In this document: piece after piece, positions 22,421 to 34,788 of the stretch
How positions within the stretch are numbered: the first letter of the stretch is position 1
Layout: each line of letters opens with the position of its first letter
Source of the DNA: Lampris incognitus
Taxonomy: Eukaryota; Chordata; Actinopteri; Lampriformes; Lampridae
Assembly: GCF_029633865.1 (NCBI RefSeq)
Contig: NC_079222.1
Location: 30,455,311 to 30,519,310, forward strand
Reading direction: 5' to 3'
Length of the DNA stretch: 64,000 nt
Made by a program: the position numbers and the translations under genes
The notes under the pieces: generated by a model
Database searches by the model: none
What the model was told of the DNA's origin: nothing
What the model saw: only the letters and a program-made list of their open reading frames with translations

Positions 22421-22442
22421 GTAAGCAATTGGAAATAACATG
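22421..22442. repeat. Target-site duplication, right, of young RTE
   Basis: Perfect copy of 19613-19634, directly after the TAG tail. Confidence 0.95.
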
Positions 22443-22676
22443 TGCTCATACCAAACCTCATATGAATTGTGACATAATCTAAGGGCTTCCTTTCAGCATA
22501 TTTGAAAATGTGTTCATGTCGCTTTGTTTCCACTGCTCTTCTATGTGCATCGTATTTGATTGGAGTTGCTTGAGTAGGAGTTCATCAGGACACTAGCAAC
22601 TGTGAATACGTTTATAAAGAAGGTCTTTAGCAGCCTCACTTTAGTTAATGAAGACTCTTCCGAAGTTCGAAATAAG

Positions 22677-22749
22677 CGCCTGAACAGGGACTTGAACCCT
22701 GGACCCTCCGATTAAAAGTCTGATGTTCTACCGTCTGAGCTACACATGC
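22677..22749 (-). pseudogene. tRNA-Lys relic
   Basis: Type 1 copy next to the young LINE. The acceptor 5' strand is gcatgtg, giving two mismatches, and there are further changes in the D stem (gaac) and the variable region. Anticodon TTT is still readable. Confidence 0.7.
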
Positions 22750-23450
22750 CCTTCTGGTAATGTTAAGTGCCCAAGAAATTGCTGATTGCTGAAATGTAGC
22801 TCGAGTCAAATCTATCTGTATAGCCGTAAATTATAATTTAGACCCCGAGGGCTTTGAAGTCACAATTAATTTCTGTGCAATGTATGACGCCCCCTATCCT
22901 TTCACCCCCAATTCAGATGAGGAAAAACAAATCTACAATTTTTTTTTAAATTTTCATTTATTTTGAACTTTCAACTAATTCCAAATTGTAAACTTGTGCA
23001 TACAAAATCTGGAATCCAAACAGCAGACCCCTATAAATCACATTACCCTCCCCCATCAAGTCACCCCCATAAATGTCAATTTTGTGGGTCAAAAAAATTA
23101 AAGCCAATTATAAAAAAACAAGAGCCCTTGCTCGGTCTGAATTGGATCAAGCCAACAGTTGTGAGAATGTAATCTAAACGTATGGATCATCATTATCCCT
23201 CAAGGGCAGATGACCAGATACAATGAATCCATGTCGACTTATCTTTCCGGCAAGGCCATACGTCTTACGTTTTTCTTTGTCACCTAAGACTGACTGGGAA
23301 AGAGCCAAGTTAACCTTTGCCTCATTTAGTGAGTATACGATTTTAATGAATGCTCATAGCCAAGGGATGAAAAACACTTTATTGTCATTTTGCCGCGCAA
23401 CTATGACGTGAAATAAACCCTACTGCATGGGGTTCTTCTTTGACGTGGCA

Positions 23451-23523
23451 GGAGAATTAGCTCAAGTGGTAGAGCGCTCGCTTTGCATGCGAGAGGCAGC
23501 GGGATCGATGCCCGCATTCTCCA
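23451..23523 (+). tRNA. tRNA-Ala-TGC: tRNA-Ala (TGC) lacking G3-U70
   Basis: Cloverleaf intact, but the acceptor begins ggagaat: position 3 is A, pairing with U70. The G3-U70 wobble, the main identity mark for alanyl-tRNA synthetase, is therefore replaced by a Watson-Crick pair. All other copies keep G3. If transcribed it should be poorly charged with alanine; this follows from general knowledge of alanine identity and is not shown here. Confidence 0.82.
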
Positions 23524-23808
23524 GAGTAGTTGGCTGTGTTACGTTTGTGCAGGTCCCTAAGACCTCAACGATTAATGTCACTTTAATTGCAGGATTTACC
23601 TACTATACAGGGCTGCCAATCCAGCTCAGCTTTGCCCGCATTTCGCTGTTTTGTAGATGGATGCCACATAGGTATATCTTCAGCAAGCATACTTATTGTA
23701 TTTCTACAACACTGAAATGAACTGTGACGACAGGCTTTCAGTATTTATGGAGATCAGTACTGTGAAGTGTAACAACGAGATGTATGTTCTGTATAAGGCT
23801 GTTAATCC

Positions 23809-25015
23809 TGACACCCTTCTCCACCAACTCCACCCTGCCTGCACTCTCTTCTTCACCTCTCTCGAGGCTCTGCTCAACCTGGACCCTACTCTCGCTACAG
23901 ATGACAATGTCATCCCCAAACATCTTGTCCGTCAACCTGTCCATCACCATTGCAAACAAGAAAGGGCTCAGAGCCGATCCTTGATGTAATCCCACCTCCA
24001 CCTTGAACTCATCTGTCATTCCAACCGCACACATCACCATTGTCACACTTCCCCCATACATATCCTGCACCACTCCTACATACTTCTCTGCAACTCCCGA
24101 CGTCCTCAAACAATGCCACCCCTCCTCTCTAGGAACCCTGTCGTATGCTTTCTCTAAATCTACAAAGACACAATGTAACTCCTTCTGACCTTCTCTACTT
24201 TTCTCAATCAACATTCTCAAAGAAAATATCGCATCTGTGCTGCTCTTTCGCGGCATGAAACCATACTGCTGCTCGCTGATCATCACCTCTCCTCTTAACC
24301 TAGCTTCCACTACTCTTTCTCAAATCTTCATGCTGTGGTTGATCAACTTTAGACCTCTGTAGTTGCTACAGTTCTGCACATTGCCCTTGTTCTTGAAAAT
24401 CGGTACCAGTATACCCTTTTCTTCACTCCTCGGGTATCCTCTCACTTTCCAAGATTGTGTTAAACAATCTAGTGTAAAAAGTGGGTGCAGAAGAGTGTCA
24501 GGAGTGATTTGCGACAGAAGGGTACCAGCAAGAGTTAAACAAAAGGTTTACAAGACGGTTGTGAGACAAGCTATGTTATATGATTTGGAGACAGTGGCAC
24601 TGACGAAAAGAGAGGAGGCAGAGCTAGAGGTGGCAGAGTTGAAGATGCTAAGATTTTCATTGGGAGTGACGAAGAAGGACAGGATTAGGGATGATTATAT
24701 TAGAGGGACTGCTCAAATTGGACGGGTTGGAGACAAAGCAAGAGAGGCAAGATTTACATGGCTTGGACATGTGTGGAGGAGAGCTACTGGATATATTGGG
24801 AGAAAGTTGCTGAATATGGACCTGCCAGGGGAGAGGAAAAGATGAATGCCAAAGAGGAGGTTTATGGATGTGTTGAGGGGGGACACGCAGGTGGTTGGTG
24901 TGACAGAAGAACATGCAGAAGACATGGAAACGGATGATCCGCTGTGGCGACCCCTAACAGGAGCAGCCGAAATTTGTAGTAATAGCAGTAATTGTAGTAG
25001 TAGTAGTAGTAGTAG
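23809..25015 (+). mobile_element. RTE LINE copy with 5' inversion (type 2)
   Basis: Same insertion, junction near 24477, target duplications at 23793-23808 and 25016-25031. The inverted part lacks 27 bp present in the other copies. Seven TAG units (24995-25015). Confidence 0.9.
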
Positions 25016-25238
25016 ATAAGGCTGATAATCCAGTTTATATATCCAGTGCAATTTTACTCTGATTGTAAAGAGGTACAGCATTGTCACGCAGGAAGATATA
25101 ACGGTATTGGACAAGCATTGTTACTGTATCTCTAGAACACTGAAATGATCAGCAATAACGGGTTTGGACATTCTGCTTGATCAGTAAGCTGAAGATAACA
25201 GTTCATGACACAAATCTACATCAAAATATGAAATCATT

Positions 25239-25311
25239 CTGGCTGTGTGAGGGTTGAACTCACGAACTTCAGATTATGAGACTGACACACTGCCTACTGC
25301 TCTAACAAACT
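25239..25311 (-). pseudogene. tRNA-Met (CAT) relic
   Basis: Type 2 form. Confidence 0.75.
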
Positions 25312-25677
25312 AGGGTACAGTGCTCAGGTACAGTCACAGAACAAGTGTAAAACTGTCCCCTAATTATCCAGTTTCTCCAAGTGCGGTCTTGTTAAAGCAC
25401 CTCAAAACCAGGAAAATTCTAGTGTTGTAAGCAAAAACATGTGCTCATTTCAGACCACGTAGCAAGTATGACTTAATGTAATGACTTGTGTTTCAGCATA
25501 TTTGACAAGACGTTCTTGTCACTTTATTTCCACTGGTCTTCTGTGTGCACCACATTTGATTGGAGTTTCTTGAGCAGGAGTTCATCAGGACACTAACAAC
25601 TGTGCATACGATTATAAAGAAACTCTTAAACAGCTGCACTGCAGCTTTTGAAGACTCTTCTGAAGTTTTGAAACAAA

Positions 25678-25750
25678 CGCCTGAACAAGGACTTGAACCC
25701 TAGAGCCTCAGATTAAAAGTCTGATGCTCTACCGTCTGAGCTACCCAGGC
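25678..25750 (-). tRNA. tRNA-Lys-TTT: tRNA-Lys (TTT), weakened T stem
   Basis: Acceptor and anticodon arm intact. The T stem is tagggttcaagtccttg, with two G-T wobbles, shared with 35155-35227. Confidence 0.75.
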
Positions 25751-26256
25751 CCTTCCAGTAATCTTAAGTGCCCAAGAAATTGCGGATTGGTAAGTCAGCG
25801 TATACAAAATCGGAAATCCAAACAAGAGACACCTATAAATGCCACTACCCTCCCCCATCAAGTCACCCCCATAAATGTCCATTTTGTGGGTCAAAAATGA
25901 AAGCCAGTTATTAAAAACCAGGAGTCCTCGCTCGGTGTGAATAGGAGCAAGCCAACAGTTGTGAGAAAGTAATCTACCGTAGAGCTCATCATTATCCCTC
26001 TAGGGTTGGGGACCAAATACAATGAATCCATGTCGACTCATCTTTCTAGTAAGGGGACACGTCTTAGCTATGCTTTTGTTTGTCACCTAAGACTTACTGG
26101 GAAAGAGCCAAGCTAAGCTCTGCCTCATTTTGTGAGTATATGATTCTAAAGAATGCTCATAGCCAAGGGATGAAAATCACCACTTTATTGTCATTTCGCC
26201 ACACAACAATGACGTGAAATAAACACTACTGAATGGGGTTCTTGTTTGTTGTGGGA

Positions 26257-26329
26257 GGGGAATTAGCTCAAGTGGTAGAGCGCTCGCTTCGCATGCGAGA
26301 GGTAGCGGGATCGATGCCCGCATTCTCCA
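26257..26329 (+). tRNA. tRNA-Ala-CGC: tRNA-Ala (CGC)
   Basis: Full cloverleaf. The anticodon loop is ttcgcat, giving CGC, where the same place in other units (4584, 14028, 35734) has TGC. It still decodes alanine, with narrower wobble. Confidence 0.9.
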
Positions 26330-26626
26330 GAGAAGTTGGTTGAGAGATAGTTGTATTATGTTTGTGCAGGCCTCTTAAGACCTGAACAATTATTGTCACT
26401 TCAACTACAGGACTTACCTACTATACAGGGTTGCCAATCCAGTTTAGCTTTGCCAGCATTTTGCTGTTTTGTAGATGGATGCCACATAGGTATAACTTAA
26501 GCAAGCATACTTATTGTAGTTCTACAACACGGAAATTAACTGTGACGACAGGCTTTCAATATTTATGGAGATCAGTACTGTGAAGTATAACCACGAGATT
26601 TATTTTCCGTATAAGGCTGCCAATCC

Positions 26627-28792
26627 TGACACCATTCTCCACCCACTCCACCCTGCCTGCACTCTCTTCTTCACCTCTCTTCTGCACTCCCCGTTACTTT
26701 AGACAGTTGACCCTGTATGCCTTCGTCACCTCTACTCCTTCTATCCTCACCATTCCGCTGTCCTCCGTCTCATTCGCGCATATGTATTTCGTCTTGCTCC
26801 TACTGACTTTCATCCCTCTTCTCTGCAGTACATCCCTCCACCTCTCCAGGCTCTCCTGAACATGCACCATACTCTCACTACAGATCACAATGTCATCCGC
26901 AAATATCATGGTCCACGGAGACTCCTGCCTGATCTCATCCGTCAGCCTGTCCATCACACTGCAAACAAGTAAGGGCTCAGAGCCGATCCTTGATGTAATC
27001 CCACCTCCACCTTGAACCCATCTGTCATTCCAAACATACACCTCACCACTGTCAAACTTCCCTCATACATATCCTGCACCACTCCTGCATACTTCTCTGC
27101 AACTTCCTCATACAATACCACACCTCCTCTCTCGGCACCCTGTCGTATGCTTTCTCTAAATCTTCAAAGACACAATGTAACTCCTTCTGACCTTCTCTAT
27201 ACTTCTCAATCAACATTCTCAAAGCAAACATCGGATCTGTGGTGCTCCTTCGTGGCATGAAACCATACTGCTGATCAACTTTAGACCTCTGTAGTTGCTA
27301 CAGTTCTGCACATTGCCCTTGTTCTTGAAAATTGGTACCAGTATACTTCTTCTCCACTCCTCAGGTATTCTCTCGCTTTCCAAGATTGTGTTAAACAATC
27401 TAGTTAAAAAGTGGGTACAGAAGAGTGTCAGGAGTGATTTGCGACAGAAGTGTACCAGCAAGAGTTAAAGGGAAGGTTTACAAGACGGTTGTGAGACCAG
27501 CTATGTTATATGGTTTGGAGAAAGCTGCACTGACGAAAAGACAGGAGTCGGAGATGGAGGTGGCAAGAGTTGAAGATGCTAAGATTTTCATTGGGAGTGA
27601 CGAAGAAGGACAGAATTAGGAATGATTATATTAGAGGGACTGCTCAAATTGGACGGTTTTGAGACAAAGCAAGAGAGGACAGATTGAGATGGTTTAGACA
27701 TGTGTGGAGGAGAGATGCTGGGTATATTGGGAGAAGGATGCTGAATATGGAGCTGCCAGGGAACAGGAAAAAAGGACGGCCAAAGAGGAATTTTATGGAT
27801 GTGGTGGGGGAAGACATGCCTCTGTCACACCAGCCGTGCAGTGAGTCTGATGGGGAAGACTGCGGAAGGGGGAAGACTGAGAAGGATCTTGGTATGGGGC
27901 AACTGGATGAAATGAGTGGAAGTGATCAGAGTGAGCCAGAGGAGGAGAATAAATCTCAAAGATCCAACAATGAAGAGGAAAAGAAATCTCCCCAGGTAAA
28001 ACACATAACTTCCGAGTCAATAAGGGTCAGGAGAAACCCCCGCCAAAGAGACTGACGTATGAATTAAAGACCCTGGACCCCCCACTCAGTTCAGCCGAAG
28101 ATAGACATGGGATAGAGAATATGGAAGAGAGCTAAAGTAAAGATGAACAAGAGGGTGGCAGAGAGTGACACACATGTACATACCCCATGACACACGCATC
28201 TCATCATGGCTGTGTTTTGAGTTATGGGCTACTTGTGAACTTAATCTGATAGCGGTGACGCCATCAAACATAGCGGGGGTAGATGTAAGGAAGGGAGTTA
28301 CACTTATTCGCCGGCAGAGGATGATCTTGCATTGTTGGCACGTATTTTTTCCTTCTTGAGCGTTGCCGAATTCTGAGTCTTTTGTCCCTCCGTGGCTACT
28401 GTAGAGCCAGTTCCGTTTTGTGTTACAAGCTGCCTGTATGCTGCGAGTGGTGCTGTGTATGAGGAAGCTAAGAAATGCAGAAAACCTGCTCTGCCTAAAC
28501 CGGCATGAGGACTACTGTCTCCCGTCTGTACAACTGTATTCTCCCTCCGTCCGCCCTGGAGTCAGTATACATTAAAAAATAACACGACGCAGACTCTGTT
28601 CAAGGGGTGTTCGGGCCGACAGCCAGAATAGGGTTACAGCTTTGGTATGGAGTATTGGTATCCTCCAGACTCGCTCACGGCTGGTGTAGCAGAGAAAGAT
28701 GCAAAAGACAGGAAGTAATGGAAACGGATGATCCGCTGTGGCGACCCCTAACGGGAGCAGCCGAAGGTAGTAGTAGTAGTAGTAGAAGTAGA

Positions 28793-28823
<31 letters not shown>

Positions 28824-28824
28824 G
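26627..28824 (+). mobile_element. RTE LINE copy with 5' inversion (type 3)
   Basis: As 4954-7156, with junction near 27408, duplications at 26611-26626 and 28825-28840, TAG-rich tail at 28767-28824. Confidence 0.88.
27820..28678 (+). mobile_element. LTR-element fossil piece inside the RTE
   Basis: Same fragment as 6145-7007, duplicated with the array. Confidence 0.55.
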
Positions 28825-29046
28825 ATAAGGCTGATAATCCAGTTTATCTATCCAGTGCAATTTTACTCTGATTTTAAAAAGGTACAGCATTGTTACGCAG
28901 GAAGATATAACGGTATTGGACAAGCATTGTTACTGTATCTCTAGAACACTGAAATGATCAGCAATAACGGGTTTGGACATTCTGCTTGATCAGTAATCTG
29001 AAGATAAGAGTTCATGACACAATCTACATCGAAATATAAAACCATT

Positions 29047-29118
29047 CTGGCTGTTTGAGGGTTGAACTCACGAACTTCAGATTATGAGACGGGCGAACTG
29101 CTACTGCTCCAACAAACT
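29047..29118 (-). pseudogene. tRNA-Met (CAT) relic
   Basis: Type 3 form with ctgtttgagg at its edge, a variant shared with 38515. Confidence 0.7.
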
Positions 29119-29491
29119 AGGGTAACAGCGCTCAGGGACAGTCACAGAACAAGTGTAAAACTGTCCCCTAATTATCCAATGTCTCCAAGTGCGGTCTTGT
29201 TAAAGCACCTCAAAACCAATAATTTTCTAAGTGTTGTAAGCAATAGGAAATAACATGTGCTCCTATCAGACCTCCTATGAATTGTGACATAATTTAAGGA
29301 CTTCTTTTTCAGCATATTTGATAAGGCGTTCATGTGACTTTTTTCCACTGTTCTTCTATGTGCACCACATTTGATTGGAGTTGCTTGAGCAGGAGTTCTT
29401 CATGACGCTAGCAACTGTGCATGCGTTTATAAACAAAGTATTGAGGAGCTGCACTTTAGTTAATGAAGACTCTTCTGAAGTTTGGAACAAA

Positions 29492-29564
29492 CGCCTGAAC
29501 AGGGACTTGAACCCTGGACTCTCATATTAAAAATCTGATGCTTTACCGTCTGAGCTACCCAGGC
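29492..29564 (-). tRNA. tRNA-Lys-TTT: tRNA-Lys (TTT), degraded
   Basis: Type 3 form with anticodon-stem mismatch. T stem standard. Confidence 0.6.
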
Positions 29565-30162
29565 CCTTCCAATAATCTTCAGTGCCCAAGAAATTGGTGA
29601 TTGGTGAAATGTATCTCAAGGTAAATATATCTATATAGCCCTAAAATATAATTTGGTCCCAGAGGGCTTTGAAATCACAATTACTTTCTGTGCAATGTAT
29701 GCCACCCCTATCCTTTGACCTTCGATTCAGATGAGGAAAATGTAAATGGGAATTTATTTATTTTTTATATTTCTTTTATTCTGAACTTTCAAAAATTTTC
29801 AAATTTTAAACTTGCGCATACAAAATCGGACATCTAAACAGGAGACACGTATAAATCCCACTAGTCACTCCCGTAAATGTCAATCTTGTAGGTCAAAAAA
29901 TGAAAGCCAGTTATTACAACCAAGAGTCCTTGCTCTTTCTGAATAGCAGCAAGCCAACAGTTGTGAGACAGTAATCTACCGTAGAGCTCATCGTTATCCC
30001 TCAAGGGTAGGGGACCAGATACAATGAGTACATGTCGACTCATCTTTCTGGCAAGGTCACAAGTCTTCGCGATAATTTTCTTTGTCACCTAACATTGTTT
30101 AATTTAGTATCATTGGTGCTGACATAAAAAAATAAAATAAAAAAAAAACGTTGAAGTTTCTA

Positions 30163-30410
30163 TCCGTTCATCCATTATCCGAACTGCTTATCCTGCGTTC
30201 AGGGCCGCGGGGATGCTGGAGCCTATCCCAGCAGTTATTGGGCGGCAGGGGGGGAGACACCCTAGACAGGCCGCCACGCCATCACAAAGCCGGCACACAG
30301 CACGGTGGCGCAGTGGTTAGAGCGGTTGCGTCACAGCAAGAAGGTCCTTGGTTTGAGCCCTGGGGTAATCTAACCTTGAAGGTCACCCCGGGTCGTCCCC
30401 TGTGTGGAGT
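30163..30410 (-). mobile_element. tRNA-derived SINE-like insertion
   Basis: Same insertion, target duplications at 30151-30162 and 30411-30422. Confidence 0.7.
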
Positions 30411-31094
30411 TTGAAGTTTCTACTGTGTGCGTTATGTGCCTCGCCCTCCTGTTTCTGCCTATGTCATGCCAGCACCCTAAGATTAGCTTCAGTGTCGGTA
30501 GCTCTGGCCTTAGATAAAAGCGAACATCAGTTGGCAATGCTAGGTTTAAAGTAGTCGGCAATAGATTCGCCTACTGCTAACATGTTTTGTTTAATGGTGG
30601 CTGAGAGGACAAGCAAAAACAGAGAAACACTGTGCACTGAGGATGAGAGACTGCAAATGAGTCCAAACAGCTGTTGCAAGGGAGCACTCCTACCTTGCGG
30701 GACCAGGATAAACAAAGCTTCATTTGCTGATGTGGTTAAGCTATCCTTCGCACGGTCGCAAACCTAATGGGCTGACTTTAAGGCCAAAGCTCTAAGATAT
30801 CTGGAGTGTCAGTCAAATTTAACCTTATGGAGCGAAGTTCCATTTGCTGACAGATGGACAAGTCTCTGTAAGAGAGACCACCAATCTAAGAGGAGAGCAC
30901 AGCTAGAACAAGACATTTCAACACAGCTAGATAAGTTAGCAGTAAACGTCAAAGAGCTAAGCTGACCTCTGCCTCATTTAGTGAGTATACGATTTCAATG
31001 AAGGCTCATAGCCGAGGGATGTTTAATTTCATTTCGCCATATAACTATGATGTGAAATAAACCCTACTCTATGGATTTCCTCGTTGATGCGTGA

Positions 31095-31167
31095 GGGGAA
31101 TTAGCTCAAGTGGTAGAGCGCTCGCTTTGCATGCGAGAAGTAGCGGGATCGATGCCCGCGTTCTCCA
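31095..31167 (+). tRNA. tRNA-Ala-TGC: tRNA-Ala (TGC)
   Basis: Full cloverleaf. The acceptor 3' strand is gttctcc, making a T-G wobble at pair 7-66. Confidence 0.88.
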
Positions 31168-31669
31168 GAGAAGTTGGCTGAGACTTGGCTGTGTTACATT
31201 TGCGCAGGCCTCTTAAGACTTAAACAATTATTGTCACTTTAACGGCAAGACTTCCCTACTATACAGGGCTGCCAATCCTGTTCAGCTTTGCCAGAATTGT
31301 GCTGTTTTTTAGATGGGTGTCACATAGGTATAACTTCAGCAAGCATAAATATTGTATTTCAACAACTGAAATGAACTTTGACGATAGGCTTTCAATATTT
31401 ACAGAGATCAGCACTGTGAAGTGTAATTATGAGACTTATGTTACATATAAGGCTGATAATCCAGTTTATTTATCCAGTGCAATTTTACTCTAATTTTAAA
31501 GAGGTACAGCATGGTCACGCAGGAAGACGTAACGATACTGGACAAGCATCGTTATTGTATTTCTAGAACACTGAAATGTTCAGCAATAACGGGTTCGGAC
31601 ATTCTGCTTGATCAGTAATCTGAAAATAAGCGTTCATGACACAAATCTACAGCGAAATATAAAACCATT

Positions 31670-31739
31670 CTGTCTGTATGAGAGTTGAACTCACGAATTT
31701 CAGATTATGAGACTGCACTGCTTACTCCTTCAACAAACT
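31670..31739 (-). pseudogene. tRNA-Met (CAT) relic
   Basis: Type 1 form with three bases lost between the anticodon and D arms. Confidence 0.7.
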
Positions 31740-32108
31740 AGGGAACGGTGCTCAGGTACAGTCACACTACAAGTGTAAAACTGTCCCCTAATTATCCAAT
31801 GTCTTCAAGTGCGGCCTTGTTAAAGCACCTCAAAGCCAGAAATATAAGTGTTGTAAGCAATTGGAAATAACATGTGCTCATACCAAACCTCATATGAATT
31901 GTGACATAATCTAAGGGCTTCCTTTCAGCATATTTGAAAATGTGTTCATGTCGCTTTGTTTCCACTGCTCTTCTATGTGCATCGTATTTGATTGGAGTTG
32001 CTTGAGTAGGAGTTCATCAGGACACTAGCAACTGTGAATACGTTTATAAAGAAGGTCTTTAGCAGCCTCACTTTAGTTAATGAAGACTCTTCCGAAGTTC
32101 GAAATAAA

Positions 32109-32181
32109 CGCCTGAACAGGGACTTGAACCCTGGACCCTCAGATTAAAAGTCTGATGCTCTAACGTCTGAGCTACACAGGC
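32109..32181 (-). tRNA. tRNA-Lys-TTT: tRNA-Lys (TTT), slightly degraded
   Basis: Type 1 form with GT in the D loop, as at 955, and acceptor gcctgtg/ttcaggc. Confidence 0.7.
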
Positions 32182-32887
32182 CCTTCTGGTTACTTTAAGT
32201 GCCCAAGAAATTGCTGATTGCTGAAATGTAGCTCAAGTCAAATTTATCTGTATAGCCCTAAATTATAATTTAGACCCCGAGGGCTTTGAAGTCACAATTA
32301 ATTTCTGTGCAATGTATGACGCCCCCTATCCTTTCACCCCCAATTCAGATGAGGAAAAACAAATCTACAATTTTTTTTTAAATTTTCATTTATTTTGAAC
32401 TTTCAACTAATTCCAAATTGTAAACTTGTGCATACAAAATCTGGAATCCAAACAGCAGACCCCTAGAAATCACATTACCCTCCCCCCATCAAGTCACCCC
32501 CATAAATGTCAATTTTGTGGGTCAAAAAAATTAAAGCCAATTATAAAAAAACAAGAGCCCTTGCTCGGTCTGAATTAGATCAAGCCAACAGTTGTGAGAA
32601 TGTAATCTAAACGTATGGATCATCATTATCCCTCAAGGGCAGATGACCAGATACAATGAATCCATGTCGACTTATCTTTCCGGCAAGGCCATACGTCTTA
32701 CGTTTTTCTTTGTCACCTAAGACTGACTGGGAAAGAGCCAAGTTAACCTTTGCCTCATTTAGTGAGTATACGATTTTAATGAATGCTCATAGCCAAGGGG
32801 ATGAAAAACACCACTTTATTGTCCTTTTGCCGCGCAACTATGACGTGAAATAAACCCTACTGCATGGGGTTCTTCTTTGACGTGGCA

Positions 32888-32960
32888 GGGGAATTAGCTC
32901 AAGTGGTAGAGCGCTCGCTTTGCATGCGAGAGGCAGCGGGATCGATGCCCGCATTCTCCA
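32888..32960 (+). tRNA. tRNA-Ala-TGC: tRNA-Ala (TGC)
   Basis: Full cloverleaf with D loop GGTA and variable loop AGGCA. G3-U70 present. Confidence 0.92.
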
Positions 32961-33246
32961 GAGGAGTTGGCTGTGTTGCGTTTGTGCATGTCTCTTAAGA
33001 CCTCAACGATTAATGTCAAGTTAACTGCAGGACTTACCTACTATACAGGGCTGCCAATCCAGCTCAGCTTTGCCCGCATTTTGCTGTTTTGTAGATGGAT
33101 GCCACATAGGCATATCTTCAGCAAGCATACTTATTGTATTTCTACAACACTGAAATGAACTGTGACGACAGGCTTTCAGGATTTATGGAGATCAGTACTG
33201 TGAAGTGTAACAACGAGATGTATGTTCTGTATAAGGCTGTTAATCC

Positions 33247-34458
33247 TGACACCCTTCTCCACCAACTCCACCCTGCCTGCACTCTCTTCTTCACCTCTCT
33301 CGAGGCTCTGCTCAACCTGCACCCTACTCTCGCTACAGATGACAATGTCATCCCCAAACATCATCGTCCACGGAGACTCCTGCGTGATCTTGTCCGTCAA
33401 CGTGTCCATCACCATTGCAAACAAGAAAGGGCTCAGAGCCGATCCTTGATGTAATCCCACCTCCACCTTGAACTCATCTGACATTCCAACCGCACACATC
33501 ACCATTGTCACACTTCCCCCATACATATCCTGCAGCACTCCTACATACTTCTCTGCAACTCCCGACGTCCTCAAACAATGCCACCCCTCCTCTCTCGGAA
33601 CCCTGTCGTATGCTTTCTCTAAATCTACAAAGACACAATGTAACTCCTTCTGACCTTCTCTACTTTTCTCAATCAACATTCTCAAAGAAAATATCGCATC
33701 TGTGCTGCTCTTTCGCGGCATGAAACCATACTGCTGCTCGCTGATCATCACCTCTCCTCTTAACCTAGCTTCCACTACTCTTTCTCATATCTTCATGCTG
33801 TGGTTGATCAACTTTAGACCTCTGTAGTTGCTACAGTTCTGCACATTGCCCTTGTTCTTGAAAATCGGTACCAGTATACCCTTTTCTTCACTCCTCGGGT
33901 ATCCTCTCACTTTCCAAGATTGTGTTAAACAATCTAGTGTAAAAAGTGGGTGCAGAAGAGTGTCAGGAGTGATTTGCGACAGAAGGGTACCAGCAAGAGT
34001 TAAACAAAAGGTTTACAAGACGGTTGTGAGACAAGCTATGTTATATGATTTGGAGACAGTGGCACTGACGAAAAGAGAGGAGGCAGAGCTAGAGGTGGCA
34101 GAGTTGAAGATGCTAAGATTTTCATTGGGAGTGACGAAGAAGGACAGGATTAGGGATGATTATATTAGAGGGACTGCTCAAATTGGACGGGTTGGAGACA
34201 AAGCAAGAGAGGCAAGATTTACATGGCTTGGACATGTGTGGAGGAGAGCTACTGGATATATTGGGAGAAAGTTGCTGAATATGGACCTGCCAGGGGAGAG
34301 GAAAAGATGAATGCCAAAGAGGAGGTTTATGGATGTGGTGAGGGAGGACACGCAGGTGGTTGGTGTGACAGAAGAACATGCAGAAGAAATGGAAACGGAT
34401 GATCCGCTGTGGCGACCCCTAACAGGAGCAGCCGAAATTTGTAGTAATAGCAGTAATT

Positions 34459-34492
<34 letters not shown>
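33247..34492 (+). mobile_element. RTE LINE copy with 5' inversion (type 2)
   Basis: Same insertion, junction near 33942, target duplications at 33231-33246 and 34493-34508, eleven TAG units (34460-34492). Confidence 0.9.
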
Positions 34493-34715
34493 ATAAGGCT
34501 GATAATCCAGTTTATATATCCAGTGCAATTTTACTCTGATTGTAAAGAGGTACAGCATTGTCACGCAGGAAGATATAACGGTATTGGACAAGCATTGTTA
34601 CTGTATCTCTAGAACACTGAAATGATCAGCAATAACGGGTTTGGACATTCTGCTTGATCAGTAAGCTGAAGATAACAGTTCATGACACAAATCTACATCA
34701 AAATATGAAATCATT

Positions 34716-34788
34716 CTGGCTGTGTGAGGGTTGAACTCACGAACTTCAGATTATGAGACTGACACACTGCCTACTGCTCTAACAAACT
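34716..34788 (-). pseudogene. tRNA-Met (CAT) relic
   Basis: Type 2 form. Confidence 0.75.

Larger units (their letters stand above)
18852..23450. repeat. Monomer, type 1, split by young RTE
   Basis: tRNA-Ala (18852-18924), tRNA-Met relic (19427-19499), then the young RTE (19635-22420) in the spacer before tRNA-Lys (22677-22749, degraded). The old LINE site near 19205 is empty. Spacers 18925-19426 and 22750-23450 show no gene. Confidence 0.88.
23451..26256. repeat. Monomer, type 2
   Basis: tRNA-Ala variant (23451-23523), RTE LINE (23809-25015), tRNA-Met relic (25239-25311) and tRNA-Lys (25678-25750). Spacers as in other type 2 monomers, no gene seen. Confidence 0.85.
18852..31094. repeat. 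Higher-order repeat copy 3, with a young LINE inside
   Basis: Third unit, with monomers at 18852-23450 (type 1 plus LINE), 23451-26256 (type 2) and 26257-31094 (type 3). It is about 2.8 kb longer than the others only because of the RTE insertion at 19635-22420 and its target duplication. Without these its length is about 9.43 kb, as in the other copies. Confidence 0.95.
26257..31094. repeat. Monomer, type 3
   Basis: tRNA-Ala with CGC anticodon (26257-26329), RTE LINE (26627-28824) with LTR-element piece, tRNA-Met relic (29047-29118), tRNA-Lys (29492-29564) and SINE-like insertion (30163-30410). Remaining spacer without gene. Confidence 0.85.
31095..32887. repeat. Monomer, type 1
   Basis: tRNA-Ala (31095-31167), tRNA-Met relic (31670-31739, three bases shorter) and tRNA-Lys (32109-32181). 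LINE site empty near 31450. Spacers hold no gene. Confidence 0.85.
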
